Shown here piece by piece: positions 16,986 through 27,044 of a stretch of 64,000 bases of DNA. Under the pieces are notes generated by a model. It did no database searches. It had not been told where the DNA came from and saw only the letters and a list, made by a program, of their open reading frames with translations. The DNA comes from Paranoxybacillus sp035645275 (GTDB taxonomy: Bacteria > Bacillota > Bacilli > Bacillales > Anoxybacillaceae). The stretch is from contig DASQMX010000026.1 of NCBI GenBank assembly GCA_035645275.1, positions 806,001 to 870,000 on the forward strand. The letters are read 5' to 3'. The stretch's first letter is position 1. Each line of letters opens with the position of its first letter. The position numbers and the translations under genes were made by a program.

Positions 16986-19343
16986 TCATTTTAATTCAAC
17001 AATAGTAACACCTGTACCGCCTTCTGTCGCTTCACCATAGCGAATATTTTTTACAGAACGGTGTTTTTTCAAAAATTCTTGAACTCCTTTACGCAGAGCT
17101 CCTGTTCCCTTTCCGTGTATAATCGATACGCGTGGATATCCAGCTAAAAGTGCATCATCAATGTATTTTTCAACACGGACAATAGCATCTTCATAACGTT
17201 CTCCGCGCAAATCCAGTTCCGGGCTAACGTGATAGTCTTTTCCTTTTACCGTCGCCAACGGTCTTGTTTCTACCGGTTTTGGCGTTCCGATATATTCGAG
17301 ATTTTCCTCTTTTACTTTCATTTTTAAAATGCCGATTTGCACTTGCCACTCATCATCAGAAACTTTTTCAATTAAATGACCTTTTTGATTCAAGTTCATC
17401 ACTTTTACTTCGTCACCAGGCTGGAATGGATGTTGAGAGGCTTTTGCTTTCTTCGCTTTTTTCTTCTCCTCTAGCTTCGGAACAGCTTCTTCTAACCGTT
17501 TTCTCGCCTCGATTAATTCATGCTCTTTAATTTCAGCAAGCTTTTCTTTTTGCATTTGGCGAAGTTCGCGGATGATTTGTTCCGCCTCTTGTTGCGAAGC
17601 TTTTACAATCTCCGCTGCTTTTCGTTTCGCTTCTTCAATTAGCTCGTCACGTTTCTCATTGAATTCAATAATTTGTCGCTGCAATTCTTTATGAAGCTTC
17701 TCGGCTTCTTTTCGGAAATCTTCCGCTTCCTTCCATTCTTCTTCAGCGCGTTTTTTGCTATATTCAAGTGAAGCAATCATATTTTCGACTTTATTGCTTT
17801 CCGAGCTTACGTGGTTTTTCGCCCGTTCAATGATTCGTTCATCCAAACCGAGCCGTTTGGAAATCTCAAAGGCATTGCTTCGCCCCGGAACGCCGATTAG
17901 TAATTTGTATGTTGGACTTAATGTTTCAATATCAAACTCAACACTTGCGTTAATAACTCCTTTTCGATTATATCCGTATGCTTTCAGCTCCGGATAATGC
18001 GTTGTTGCAACGACACGGGCGCCCCGCTGATACACTTCGTCAAGAATAGCAATCGCTAGAGCTGCTCCCTCTTGCGGATCCGTTCCTGCTCCAAGCTCGT
18101 CAAAGAGAACTAAACTGTTATTATCCACTTTTCGTAAAATATCCACAATATTGACCATATGAGAAGAAAACGTACTTAAACTTTGTTCAATCGACTGCTC
18201 ATCGCCAATATCAGCGTAAACCGCATTAAAAACAGCCAGTTCTGAACCGTCTAACGCAGGAATTTGCAGCCCCGCCTGCGCCATTAACGTAAATAACCCA
18301 ATCGTCTTTAACGTAACCGTTTTACCGCCTGTGTTCGGACCGGTAATGACAATCGTTGTATAATCTTTGCCCAGCTCAATATCATTCGGCACGACAACAT
18401 CTGGTGCAATAAGCGGATGGCGCGCTTTAAGTAGACGGATATAGCCGCGGTCGTTCATAAGCGGTTTGCTGGCTTTGATTTTCTTGGCATATTTCGCTTT
18501 TGTAAAAATAAAATCAAGCTCTGCTAGAACTTCAACATTGATAAGAAGGGCATCTGCATGTTCTGCCACTTTTTCGGTCAGTTCAATTAAAATTCGTTCA
18601 ATTTCTTGCTTTTCTTTCACGCGCGCTTCCTGCAGCTGATTGTTTAAATCAACCACCGCCTGCGGCTCGATAAATAATGTTGCACCTGATGAAGATTGAT
18701 CATGGACAATACCGCCATAAGCGCTGCGGTATTCTTGCTTTACCGGAATCACATAACGTTCATTGCGAATCGTAATAATAGCATCGGATAGCATCTTTTG
18801 TGCAGATGAAGAGCGAATCATGCTCTCAAGCTTTTCGCGAATTCTTCCTTCTGTGCTCCGCAGCTGCTGGCGAATCGAACGCAGGCGGTCGCTAGCATGA
18901 TCTAATACTTCTCCATAATCATCAATGCAATTTTTTATCGCCTGCTCCACTTCCGGCAAAGCAACCATTTGTTCAACGTACTCTAATAAATGCGGTAGTT
19001 GCACGTCTTCATCGCTTAATAACTCAATAAACTTTTTCATTTGTCTGCTTGCATAAATCGTGCTTGCGACATCAAGCAGTTCATGCGGACTTAACGTTCC
19101 ACCGATTTTCGCTCTTTTGACGCTTGCGCGAATGTCAAAAATTCCGCCAAGCGGAACATTGCCCCGCAAACGTAAAACCGTCACGGCTTCATCTGTCTGT
19201 TCCTGCCATTTTACTACTTCAGCAAAATCGGCTGACGGAACAAGCTTTTCCACTTTTTCTTTTCCCAATGATGAAGCAGCGTGTTCCATTAACTGTTCTT
19301 TTACTTTGTCAAACTCCAATATTTTTAAAATTCGTTGTTGCAC
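16986..19343 (-). CDS. mutS2: Endonuclease MutS2 / ribosome-rescue factor
   Basis: A 785-residue MutS-family ATPase: core/lever region to about residue 320, then the ABC ATPase with Walker A (TGPNTGGKTVTLKTIG), Walker B (LVLFDELGAGTDP) and the ATTHYPELKAYGY loop. A long coiled coil (about 510-620), a KOW-like segment and a C-terminal Smr nuclease domain (ELDLRGERYEDA, IIHGKGTGALRKGV) follow. The family suppresses homologous recombination and, in B. subtilis, acts on collided ribosomes. I chose the GTG at 19343 (MQQRILKILEFDKV) because GGAGG lies nine bases upstream; a longer frame start at 19376 lacks a site. Confidence 0.96.
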   Translation of the reverse strand: MQQRILKILEFDKVKEQLMEHAASSLGKEKVEKLVPSADFAEVVKWQEQTDEAVTVLRLRGNVPLGGIFDIRASVKRAKIGGTLSPHELLDVASTIYASRQMKKFIELLSDEDVQLPHLLEYVEQMVALPEVEQAIKNCIDDYGEVLDHASDRLRSIRQQLRSTEGRIREKLESMIRSSSAQKMLSDAIITIRNERYVIPVKQEYRSAYGGIVHDQSSSGATLFIEPQAVVDLNNQLQEARVKEKQEIERILIELTEKVAEHADALLINVEVLAELDFIFTKAKYAKKIKASKPLMNDRGYIRLLKARHPLIAPDVVVPNDIELGKDYTTIVITGPNTGGKTVTLKTIGLFTLMAQAGLQIPALDGSELAVFNAVYADIGDEQSIEQSLSTFSSHMVNIVDILRKVDNNSLVLFDELGAGTDPQEGAALAIAILDEVYQRGARVVATTHYPELKAYGYNRKGVINASVEFDIETLSPTYKLLIGVPGRSNAFEISKRLGLDERIIERAKNHVSSESNKVENMIASLEYSKKRAEEEWKEAEDFRKEAEKLHKELQRQIIEFNEKRDELIEEAKRKAAEIVKASQQEAEQIIRELRQMQKEKLAEIKEHELIEARKRLEEAVPKLEEKKKAKKAKASQHPFQPGDEVKVMNLNQKGHLIEKVSDDEWQVQIGILKMKVKEENLEYIGTPKPVETRPLATVKGKDYHVSPELDLRGERYEDAIVRVEKYIDDALLAGYPRVSIIHGKGTGALRKGVQEFLKKHRSVKNIRYGEATEGGTGVTIVELK

Positions 19344-19369
19344 GAATGAAAACCTCCATGTTTGTAGTT

Positions 19370-21091
19370 TTAACAATGATGACGTTTAAGAAAATTTCGC
19401 AGTTCTGCCAATTCTAAAGCGTTCAACACCGTTTCTTTACGAATCCAGCCTTTGCGGGCGATCCCGACGCCTATTTTCATATCTTCGAGCATATCAAGAT
19501 TATGCGCATCTGTATTAATGACAATTTTCACTCCAGCCTCTTGCGCCTTTTTTAAATGTTCATACGCTAAATCAAGACGGTTTGGATTCGCATTCAGCTC
19601 GAGCGCGGTATTTGTTTCTTTTGCCAATTCAATAAGCATATCGATATCGACATCGTAACCATCGCGACGGCCGATGAGACGTCCTGTTGGATGAGCGATA
19701 ATATCAACGTGATGGTTCATTAGCGCTGTTTTTAATCGCTGCATAATGACTTCTCGCGGCTGGGAAAATCCTGAATGAATCGAGGCGATAACGATGTCCA
19801 TTCCCTCTAATACTTCATCATCATAGTCTAGCGTTCCATCCGGTAAAATGTCCATTTCGACACCGGCTAAAATTGTAAAATCATCATATTTTGCATTAAG
19901 ACGCTCGATTTCTTCCCGCTGTTTCTTTAGCCGTTCTACTGTTAAACCATTCGCCACTTTTAAAAATTGCGAGTGATCGGTAATCGCCATATATTGATAT
20001 CCTTTTTTACGGCAAGCTTCCGCCATCTCCTCAATCGAAAAAGCACCGTCACTCCACGAGGAATGCATATGCAAATCTCCTTTAATATCACTAAGCTCAA
20101 TAAGAGGATAATCTGATTGATAACGTTCTACTTCGCTTCCGTCTTCGCGAAGTTCCGGCGGAATATACGGAAGTTGAAAATGCGCAAAAAACTGCGCTTC
20201 ATTTTCAAATGTAATGACTTCTCCCGTTTCCACGTTTTCAACACCGTATTCACTAATTTTCTCGCCCCGTTCTTTCGCAATTTGCCGCATCCGAACATTA
20301 TGTTCCTTTGAACCTGTAAAGTGGTGTAACGTCGTGGCAAATTGTTCAGGTGTTACTAAGCGAAAATCAACGGAAACTTCATATTCATAGCTAAGCTGCA
20401 ATGACACTTTTGTTTCGCCATTGGCGATGATTTCCGATACTCGTTCTAACGTTAATAGCTGCTCGCGCACTTTTTGCGGCTCATTCGTCGCGATAATAAA
20501 GTCTAAATCTTTAATCGTTTCCCGCATACGCCGCAGGCTGCCAGCGCGGGAAAAACGAACGATTCCTTCGATTTCTTTAAGCTGCCTTTCAATTTCCTCG
20601 GCAATCGGCAGCATCACAGCAAGCGGCAACCGCTCTGGGCGAGAGCCAATTTCCTCAATGGCCGCTAAAATTTTCTCTTCTGTCTTTTTTCCAAAACCAG
20701 ACAAAGCCTGCACTTTATTTTCTAGACATGCAGCTTTTAAGGACGCCATATCAACAATTCCCAGCTCTTTATATAGCTTGGCAATTTTCTTCCCACCGAG
20801 TCCCGGAATCTTTAACAAAGGAAACAGCCCAGCGGGAATTTCATTTTGTAATTCCTCTAAAACGGTGGACCGTCCCGTTTTGATAAACTCCACAATAACG
20901 GCTGACGTCCCTTTTCCGATTCCCGGCAGCGCTGTCAAATCATCTATATCTGTCAAGCTGCGCTCATCATTTTCAAGAGCAGCTGCAGCTTTGCGAAACG
21001 CGGTAATTTTAAACGGATTTTCTCCTTTAATTTCCATATATAAAGCAATCGTTTCCAATAGCTTAATGACATCTTTTTTATTTTTAGTCAT
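19370..21091 (-). CDS. polX: DNA polymerase/3'-5' exonuclease PolX
   Basis: A 573-residue family X polymerase. The N-terminal half has helix-hairpin-helix repeats (LPGIGKGTSAVIVEFI, IPGLGGKKIAKLYKELG, LSGFGKKTEEKI) and the nucleotidyltransferase motif AGSLRRMRETIKDLDFII with the catalytic Asp pair, plus VSVDFRLV. The C-terminal PHP domain (DLHMHSSWSDGAFS, AITDHSQFLKVANG, IAHPTGR, NTDAHNLD) supplies Mn-dependent exonuclease activity. It fills short gaps in base excision repair. It precedes mutS2 with 26 bp between them. Length equals B. subtilis YshC/PolX (570). Confidence 0.96.
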   Translation of the reverse strand: MTKNKKDVIKLLETIALYMEIKGENPFKITAFRKAAAALENDERSLTDIDDLTALPGIGKGTSAVIVEFIKTGRSTVLEELQNEIPAGLFPLLKIPGLGGKKIAKLYKELGIVDMASLKAACLENKVQALSGFGKKTEEKILAAIEEIGSRPERLPLAVMLPIAEEIERQLKEIEGIVRFSRAGSLRRMRETIKDLDFIIATNEPQKVREQLLTLERVSEIIANGETKVSLQLSYEYEVSVDFRLVTPEQFATTLHHFTGSKEHNVRMRQIAKERGEKISEYGVENVETGEVITFENEAQFFAHFQLPYIPPELREDGSEVERYQSDYPLIELSDIKGDLHMHSSWSDGAFSIEEMAEACRKKGYQYMAITDHSQFLKVANGLTVERLKKQREEIERLNAKYDDFTILAGVEMDILPDGTLDYDDEVLEGMDIVIASIHSGFSQPREVIMQRLKTALMNHHVDIIAHPTGRLIGRRDGYDVDIDMLIELAKETNTALELNANPNRLDLAYEHLKKAQEAGVKIVINTDAHNLDMLEDMKIGVGIARKGWIRKETVLNALELAELRNFLKRHHC

Positions 21092-21157
21092 CCGCTTTAA
21101 ACACCTACCTATTACGATTCACTATGAAAAATGATACAAGTTTTTCATAAAAAGTAC

Positions 21158-21287
21158 AAAAAAGAGGCTGTCTCAAAGCAAAGGGTCAGACTCCACAATT
21201 CATCATATATAGTATACAACATTAGATAAATACGCTATATATCATGATTTGTACGCGAGGTCAGACCCTTATGTAACAGCCTCTTTT
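21158..21287. repeat. Dispersed palindromic repeat, copy D
   Basis: Outer arms AAAAGAGGCTGT / ACAGCCTCTTTT; inner arms AAGGGTCAGACTCCAC / GCGAGGTCAGACCCTT; centre CATCATATATAG / CTATATATCATG. The usual GTGTC/GACAC pair is GGGTC/GACCC here, a paired change. It abuts the cvpA stop codon (21286), the position of a terminator before polX. Confidence 0.88.
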
Positions 21288-21837
21288 ACGCCATATATTT
21301 AATCCACATGTTTTCAAGCATGTCCGATAAAAACGGGGTATGTTTAACAATAATACTCGCCATGAAAGAATCTTGAAGACGCGTTTGCAGGCTTTCAATC
21401 GGAATAAGCGCTCCTATGTAAAGAACGATAAAGACAATTAAGTAAATCTCGATAAAACCGAGCGCTCCGCCCGCCCAGCGGTTCACGCTGCGCAAAAACG
21501 GCAGCTGCACCACAAAATCGAGCATCGAACCAATTATTTGCATCAAAATTTTCGTCGCAAAGAACAAAATCGCAAAAGCAATCGCTCGATAATAAGCTTC
21601 ATCAAGATTGGCACTTTCGAAAATCAGCTTGATTGTCTCTTCATCATCAAACGAAGGATAAGGTACCCATAGTCTTAATCTTGGGGCGAGTTTTTCATAA
21701 TTTGTATAAGCAACAATAAACGCGACAATAAAACCTGTCATATGAATAAACTGCAAAATAAAGCCGCGTTTTAACCCAATCATAAATCCTGTTAAAAGGA
21801 TGAAAAGCAAAATTAAGTCAATCATTGAGTCGTTCAT
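21286..21837 (-). CDS. cvpA: CvpA family membrane protein
   Basis: A 183-residue protein with four hydrophobic segments, matching CvpA/YshB (colicin V production family): MIDLILLFILLTGFMIGLKR at the start, RLWVPYPSFDDEE in an outer loop, then RSVNRWAGGALGFIEI. Its role is unclear; family members affect envelope homeostasis and cell division context. It overlaps zapA by about 20 bp, as in B. subtilis where zapA-yshB-polX-mutSB are clustered. The ATG at 21837 lies inside the 3' end of zapA. Confidence 0.92.
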   Translation of the reverse strand: MNDSMIDLILLFILLTGFMIGLKRGFILQFIHMTGFIVAFIVAYTNYEKLAPRLRLWVPYPSFDDEETIKLIFESANLDEAYYRAIAFAILFFATKILMQIIGSMLDFVVQLPFLRSVNRWAGGALGFIEIYLIVFIVLYIGALIPIESLQTRLQDSFMASIIVKHTPFLSDMLENMWIKYMA

Positions 21838-22093
21838 CCTTTTCTCTCTTTATATCATGTAATAGTCGATTATACTCTTCTTTTAATTTCAAATAATCAT
21901 GAACAATATTGACAGCCGTTAACACAGCTAATTTGTTAATATCGAGATGGGGATTTTTTGCGCTAATTTCCCGCATCTTATCGTCAACAATCGACGCAAC
22001 TAAACGGATATGGCTGGAGCTTTCCGTACCAACAATGGTATATTGCTGCCCATATATCTCAACGTTTATCCGTACTTTTTGCTGCTCTGACAA
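21818..22093 (-). CDS. zapA: Cell division protein ZapA
   Basis: A roughly 91-residue FtsZ-associated protein promoting Z-ring bundling. The N-terminal IYGQQYTIVGTESSSHIRL and the conserved DDKMREISAKNPHLDINKLA / VLTAVNIVHDYLKLKEEY helix are clear. The start is uncertain: TTG at 22093 (MSEQQKVRIN) with GGGGGAAG upstream fits the family length best; an in-frame ATG lies at 22111. It is divergently arranged with rnhC and translationally coupled to cvpA. Confidence 0.93.
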   Translation of the reverse strand: MSEQQKVRINVEIYGQQYTIVGTESSSHIRLVASIVDDKMREISAKNPHLDINKLAVLTAVNIVHDYLKLKEEYNRLLHDIKREKDERLND

Positions 22094-22216
22094 ATTGCTT
22101 CCCCCATTCATAAAAGTCCTAATGTTTATGATAACACGAATGATGATATTATGGAAAGATATGAGATAAACCGTTATGATAAGATATATACATTTCCAAT
22201 ATAGGGGTTGAACATT

Positions 22217-23146
22217 TTGTCGAATACAGTTATAAAAGCGACCGAATCCGTCATGAAAGAAATAGAACGATATTATTCTGCTTTCTTACTTGATAAAATT
22301 CCAAACGGGGCTTTGTTCGCCGCCAAGCTTCCTGATTGCACGATTACTGCCTACAAATCCGGAAAAGTGTTGTTTCAAGGAAAAGCAGCCGGGCAGGAAG
22401 CAACGCGATGGCAAGAACAAGAAAAAGAAAATCCTATATTCACATTAACAAAAAGTGATTCTACTAATCTTCCGGCCAATTTTTCATCCTTATCGATTAT
22501 CGGCTCGGATGAAGTCGGAACAGGAGATTATTTTGGTCCAATTACAGTTGTTGCTGCTTATGTCGACAAAGAAAAAATTCCTTTGTTGCAACAGCTTGGT
22601 GTAAAAGATTCCAAAGGGCTGACAGATGAGAAAATTATCCACATTGCCAAACAGCTTATTACAGAAATCCCTTACAGCTTGTTAACATTGCATAACGAAA
22701 AATATAATCAGCTGCAAGCGAGCGGGATGTCACAAGGAAAAATGAAGGCGCTCTTGCACAATCAAGCGATTATTAAACTTCTAGACAAAATTGCCCCTGT
22801 CCGCCCTGAGGCGATTTTAATCGATCAGTTTGTTGAATCAACTACTTATTATAATTATTTAAAAGGAGAAAAGACGATTGTAAAGGAATCTGTCTATTTC
22901 CACACAAAGGCAGAAGGACTGCATCTTGCTGTTGCCGCTGCCTCCATTATTGCCCGCTATGCGTTTTTAAAAGCGATGAATTCCTTAAGTCAACAAGCGG
23001 GGATGGAACTTCCAAAAGGGGCCGGCGCACAAGTGGATATCATAGCGGCAAAGTTAATCGAAACAAAAGGCCTTTCCGCGTTAAGCAAATATGCAAAGCT
23101 CCATTTTGCCAATACGGAAAAGGCGAAAAAATTAGCGAACATGTAA
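22217..23146 (+). CDS. rnhC: Ribonuclease HIII
   Basis: A 309-residue type 2 RNase H that cleaves RNA in RNA-DNA hybrids. The N-terminal TBP-like domain (residues about 1-85) is characteristic of HIII; the catalytic domain begins IIGSDEVGTGDYFGP, with acidic residues (Asp-Glu, KDSKGLTDEK, ILIDQF) intact. I prefer the TTG at 22217 (MSNTVIKATESV), with AGGGG nine bases upstream and agreement with Geobacillus HIII; a TTG at 22208 is the alternative. One of only three plus-strand genes in the window; it ends at a terminator shared with pheT. Confidence 0.95.
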   Translation: MSNTVIKATESVMKEIERYYSAFLLDKIPNGALFAAKLPDCTITAYKSGKVLFQGKAAGQEATRWQEQEKENPIFTLTKSDSTNLPANFSSLSIIGSDEVGTGDYFGPITVVAAYVDKEKIPLLQQLGVKDSKGLTDEKIIHIAKQLITEIPYSLLTLHNEKYNQLQASGMSQGKMKALLHNQAIIKLLDKIAPVRPEAILIDQFVESTTYYNYLKGEKTIVKESVYFHTKAEGLHLAVAAASIIARYAFLKAMNSLSQQAGMELPKGAGAQVDIIAAKLIETKGLSALSKYAKLHFANTEKAKKLANM

Positions 23147-23180
23147 AAAGGTGTGGCTCATGGAACCACACCTTTCTTTA
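23147..23180. terminator. Bidirectional terminator between rnhC and pheT
   Basis: Perfect 10-bp stem AAAGGTGTGG / CCACACCTTT with a 9-base loop and T/A-rich tails on both sides, lying between the convergent rnhC and pheT stop codons. Confidence 0.92.
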
Positions 23181-23185
23181 TTCTA

Positions 23186-25600
23186 TTAGCTTCTCAACGT
23201 TGCGCCAAATTTTTCAGAAACAGCTTGTACAACCTGCTCATGCACGTTTGTTACTTCTTCGTCTGTTAATGTGCGCTCTGGGTCGAAGTAACGAAGCGAG
23301 AACGCGATGGATTTTTTGCCTTCTGGCAAGCGGTCGCCTTGGTACACGTCAAAGATGGTTACCTCTTTTAATAACTCTCCGCCCGCTTCGACAATTGTTT
23401 TTTGAATATCGCCAGCAATGACATCTTTGTCAACGACTAACGCAATATCACGTGTCATCGATGGGAAGCGTGGAATCGGTGAATAACGAATGTCTTCAAC
23501 TTCCGCATTTAATAAATCTGTCAATGCTAACTCGAATACGTACGTTTCTTTTAAATCATTTTCTTTTTGCACACTCGGATGCAATTGTCCGACAAAGCCT
23601 ATTACGTTTCCATCAAGTAAAATATCCGCCGTACGTCCCGGATGCATATGCTCGCGTTTTGCTTGCTTATATTCAATGCGGTTTTCTAAGCCGAGCATAT
23701 GGAATAATCCATCAAGAATCCCTTTGACGACATAGAAATCAACGGCTTTTTTCTCGCCTTGCCATAAGTGCGCGTGCCATACGCCCGTGATGACTCCAGC
23801 TAAACGTTCTTTTTCTTCTGGAAGCTCATGCGCATCTTTTGCTAAATACACCGCACCCGTTTCATACACGGCAACATTTTCGATTTGACGCGCCCGGTTG
23901 TAGCTGACTACCTCAAGCAAATGAGGAATTAAGCTTTGACGAAGCACACTGCGCTCTTCGCTCATCGGCATCGCTAAGCGAATCGGTTCTGCCGTCTCTA
24001 ACGCGAATTTCGTTGCTTTCTCCTCGCTTGTTAAGGAGTACGTAATCGCTTGGAACAGACCCGCATCTTCTAAATAACGGCGCACTTTGCGGCGTTTTGC
24101 TTGATAAGGAGTTAATTTGCCAGGCTGAGATTCGGCTACTGGTAATGTCGTCGGCAAATTGTCGTAGCCGTATAATCTTGCAACTTCTTCAATAATGTCT
24201 TCTGGAATCGAGATATCACGACGGCGTGACGGCACCGTGATTGTAAACGTTCCGTTATCTTCTGTGAATGCAAATTGTAAGTTTGTTAAAATCGTTGCGA
24301 CTTCTTCTTTTGTAATCGCTGTTCCTAATACACCGTTGATGCGGTCAAGCGTAATCGTAACGACCACTTCTTCTTGTTTTAACGTATTCACTTCGGCAAC
24401 TCCGCTGACAATTTCGCCCCCGGCATACTCGGCCATTAATGCAGCTGCACGATCTAATGCTTCTCTTGTGCGCGCTGGGTCGATGCCTTTTTCAAAACGT
24501 GTGCTTGCTTCACTGCGCAAACCATGGTCTTTGGACGCTTTACGAATCGTTGTGCTTGTAAAATAAGCTGATTCAATTAATACCGTTGTTGTATAGTTTT
24601 GTACTTCTGAGTTCGCGCCACCCATCACACCAGCAAGAGCAACCGGCTCTGTTCCGTTAGTAATGACAAGATGGTCTTCTGTTAACGTTCTTTCCACATC
24701 ATCAAGTGTAACGATTTTTTCGCCTGCCTTCGCGCGGCGCACTAAAATTTCTTTTGAACCAAGTCGGTCATAGTCAAAGGCATGCAATGGCTGACCGTAC
24801 TCTAATAAAATGTAGTTCGTAATATCGACGACATTGTTATGCGGACGAATACCGGCTGCCATAAGTCTTGTCTGCATCCATAACGGCGATGGGCCAATTT
24901 TCACGTTTTTCACAATGCGTGCTGCATAAAGCGGGTTGTCTTCTGTTGCTTCTACCTTGACAGAAATATAATCATGAACGCTTTCATTTGTTTCTTCAAG
25001 TTCCACGGATGGCAACTTCACTTCTCGTCCTAAAATTGCCGCTACTTCATAAGCAACACCAATCATGCTTAAGCAATCGGCACGGTTTGGTGTTAAACCA
25101 AGTTCTAACACTTCATCATCTAAGTTTAATAGTTCTAACGCATCGGCACCAACAGGCGCGTCGCTCGGGAAGACGAAAATGCCGTCTGCATATTCTTTCG
25201 CAACGAGTTTTGATTCAATACCAAGCTCTTGCAGTGAACAAATCATACCATGTGATTCTTCACCGCGAAGCTTTGCTTTCTTGATTTTGAAGTTGCCAGG
25301 GAGTACCGCACCAACTTTTGCAACGGCTACCTTTTGTCCTTTCGCCACATTCGGCGCACCACAAATAATTTGCAACGGCTCTCCTTCACCAATATCAACT
25401 AAACATTTGCTTAATTTATCGGCATTTGGATGCTGCTCGCGTTCAAGTACATGCCCAACAACAACACCTTTTACGCCTTTGTTTAGCACTTCGACTGTTT
25501 CAACTTCGATACCGCTTTTTGTAATTTTCTCCGCTAATTCTTTTGCTGTAATTCCCGTCAAATCAACGTATTCTTGCAGCCATTTATACGATACTAACAT
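23186..25600 (-). CDS. pheT: Phenylalanine--tRNA ligase beta subunit
   Basis: An 804-residue beta subunit. The N-terminal tRNA-binding (EMAP-like) domain, residues about 40-150 (VVGHVLEREQHPNADKLSKC), is followed by the B3/B4 editing region, B5 and the catalytic-like core. The C-terminal FDX-ACB anticodon-binding domain (RFPSMTRDIALVVDKDV, KSIAFSLRYFDPERTLTDEE) ends the protein. With PheS it forms the alpha2-beta2 enzyme charging tRNA-Phe, with editing of mischarged Tyr. It follows pheS by 14 bp under T-box control. Length is standard for Bacilli. Confidence 0.98.
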   Translation of the reverse strand: MLVSYKWLQEYVDLTGITAKELAEKITKSGIEVETVEVLNKGVKGVVVGHVLEREQHPNADKLSKCLVDIGEGEPLQIICGAPNVAKGQKVAVAKVGAVLPGNFKIKKAKLRGEESHGMICSLQELGIESKLVAKEYADGIFVFPSDAPVGADALELLNLDDEVLELGLTPNRADCLSMIGVAYEVAAILGREVKLPSVELEETNESVHDYISVKVEATEDNPLYAARIVKNVKIGPSPLWMQTRLMAAGIRPHNNVVDITNYILLEYGQPLHAFDYDRLGSKEILVRRAKAGEKIVTLDDVERTLTEDHLVITNGTEPVALAGVMGGANSEVQNYTTTVLIESAYFTSTTIRKASKDHGLRSEASTRFEKGIDPARTREALDRAAALMAEYAGGEIVSGVAEVNTLKQEEVVVTITLDRINGVLGTAITKEEVATILTNLQFAFTEDNGTFTITVPSRRRDISIPEDIIEEVARLYGYDNLPTTLPVAESQPGKLTPYQAKRRKVRRYLEDAGLFQAITYSLTSEEKATKFALETAEPIRLAMPMSEERSVLRQSLIPHLLEVVSYNRARQIENVAVYETGAVYLAKDAHELPEEKERLAGVITGVWHAHLWQGEKKAVDFYVVKGILDGLFHMLGLENRIEYKQAKREHMHPGRTADILLDGNVIGFVGQLHPSVQKENDLKETYVFELALTDLLNAEVEDIRYSPIPRFPSMTRDIALVVDKDVIAGDIQKTIVEAGGELLKEVTIFDVYQGDRLPEGKKSIAFSLRYFDPERTLTDEEVTNVHEQVVQAVSEKFGATLRS

Positions 25601-25614
25601 CTTTTACCCTCCCT

Positions 25615-26649
25615 TTACGCGCGATTGAATTGTTGTAAGAAACGAAGGTCGTTTTGATAGAAATGACGGATATCATCAATGCCGTATTTCAACATCGCAA
25701 TACGCTCAGGACCCATACCGAAGGCAAAACCTGTGTATTTTTTCGAATCAAAGCCCGCCATTTCAAGAACATTCGGATGAACCATACCTGCACCTAAAAT
25801 TTCAATCCAACCTGTTCCTTTACATACGTTACAGCCATGACCGCCGCAGTTAAAACATGATACATCCACTTCTACAGACGGTTCTGTGAATGGGAAGAAG
25901 CTAGGACGGAAGCGAATTTCTCGGTCTTCGCCGAACATTTTTTTCGCAAACACTTGAAGCGTTCCTTTCAGGTCGCTCATGCGAATGTTTTCATCGACAA
26001 CAAGCCCTTCAATTTGTGTAAATTGATGAGAGTGTGTCGCATCGTCATTGTCACGGCGATATACTTTTCCTGGACAGATAATTTTCACCGGACCGCGGCC
26101 TTGATGCTTTTCCATCGTGCGTGCCTGCACCGGCGATGTATGGGTACGAAGCAAAATTTCTTCGGTAATATAGAACGAATCTTGCATATCGCGTGCTGGA
26201 TGACCTTTTGGCAAGTTTAATGCTTCAAAGTTGTAGTAGTCTTTTTCGACTTCTGGACCTTCGGCAATCGTATAGCCCATGCCGATAAATAAGTCTTCGA
26301 TTTCTTCAATGACTCTTGTTAATGGATGATGGTTTCCTAACCTCACCGGACGTCCCGGAAGCGTTACATCAATCGCCTCGGAAGCTAATTTTTTCTCGAT
26401 TTCTTCTTGTTCAAGTTTCGCTTGTTTTTCCTCTAGCGCAGACTGAATAGCTGCACGCACCTCGTTGGCAAGCGCTCCCATGATTGGTCGTTCTTCCGGC
26501 GATAAAGCGCCCATGCCACGAAGCACTTCCGTAATCGGACCTTTTTTGCCAAGATAAGCGACACGAACATCGTTAAGCGCTTTTAAATCGCTTGCTTGAG
26601 CGATTTTCTCAAGCGCTTCACGTTGAAGTTGTTGTAATCGTTCTTTCAT
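25615..26649 (-). CDS. pheS: Phenylalanine--tRNA ligase alpha subunit
   Basis: A 344-residue class II catalytic subunit: N-terminal coiled coil (about 1-85), motif 1 (HHPLTRVIEEIEDLFIGMGY), motif 2 (CPGKVYRRDNDDATHSHQFT) and motif 3 (GFAFGMGPERIAMLKYGI). A Cys-rich loop (SCFNCGGHGCNVCKGTGW) is visible near residue 275. The ATG at 26649 has AAAAAAGGAGGAG upstream. It leads the pheST operon behind a Phe-type T-box. Confidence 0.98.
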   Translation of the reverse strand: MKERLQQLQREALEKIAQASDLKALNDVRVAYLGKKGPITEVLRGMGALSPEERPIMGALANEVRAAIQSALEEKQAKLEQEEIEKKLASEAIDVTLPGRPVRLGNHHPLTRVIEEIEDLFIGMGYTIAEGPEVEKDYYNFEALNLPKGHPARDMQDSFYITEEILLRTHTSPVQARTMEKHQGRGPVKIICPGKVYRRDNDDATHSHQFTQIEGLVVDENIRMSDLKGTLQVFAKKMFGEDREIRFRPSFFPFTEPSVEVDVSCFNCGGHGCNVCKGTGWIEILGAGMVHPNVLEMAGFDSKKYTGFAFGMGPERIAMLKYGIDDIRHFYQNDLRFLQQFNRA

Positions 26650-26673
26650 GTGCTACTCCTCCTTTTTTCAAAT

Positions 26674-27038
26674 AAAAAACTCGCCCCTTCGGCAAGGGAC
26701 GAGTGAAATCGCGGTACCACCCTTATTAACAGCGCCAAAAAAACTGCCATCTTAAGGCTGCTTTTCAGCTGTGAGCTTTATCCGCTTACAGACAATCGAA
26801 AAAACAAAGCTTGCAAAGCAGCCCAAAGTGAAACAGCGCTGTTCACTTCATTAAGATAACGGACTACGCCGGAACACCTTTACATTCTAGTTATCATCTA
26901 GAATGGTCCAAGTGTCAACTCCAGAGGTGAATTCACTTGCTTCTACCATAAAAACGCTCCCAGTCTACGGCGTTTTCTCCCTGGATGGCGAGCGGCAAGC
27001 TACTCTTCTCTATCATCGTTTTTTCCTTATTTAACTAT
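26674..27038 (-). ncRNA. T-box riboswitch (tRNA-Phe) of pheST
   Basis: The conserved T-box sequence GGGTGGTACCGCG is read on the minus strand at 26710-26722. The following terminator is ACTCGTCCCTTG / CCGAAGGGGCGAGT with a T6 tail (about 26674-26706). Upstream, a stem I region carries GAATTCACC with UUC (Phe) at 26929-26931 as likely specifier. Uncharged tRNA-Phe should stabilise the antiterminator. This accounts for the 470-base stretch upstream of pheS. Confidence 0.95.
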
Positions 27039-27044
27039 TTTTAT

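Noticed and set aside
20421..21134. Plus-strand 237-codon frame opposite polX
   Set aside because: Shadow of the well-conserved polX gene; composition and lack of ribosome site argue against coding.
25065..25628. Plus-strand 187-codon frame opposite pheT
   Set aside because: Antisense shadow of an essential conserved gene with no independent support.
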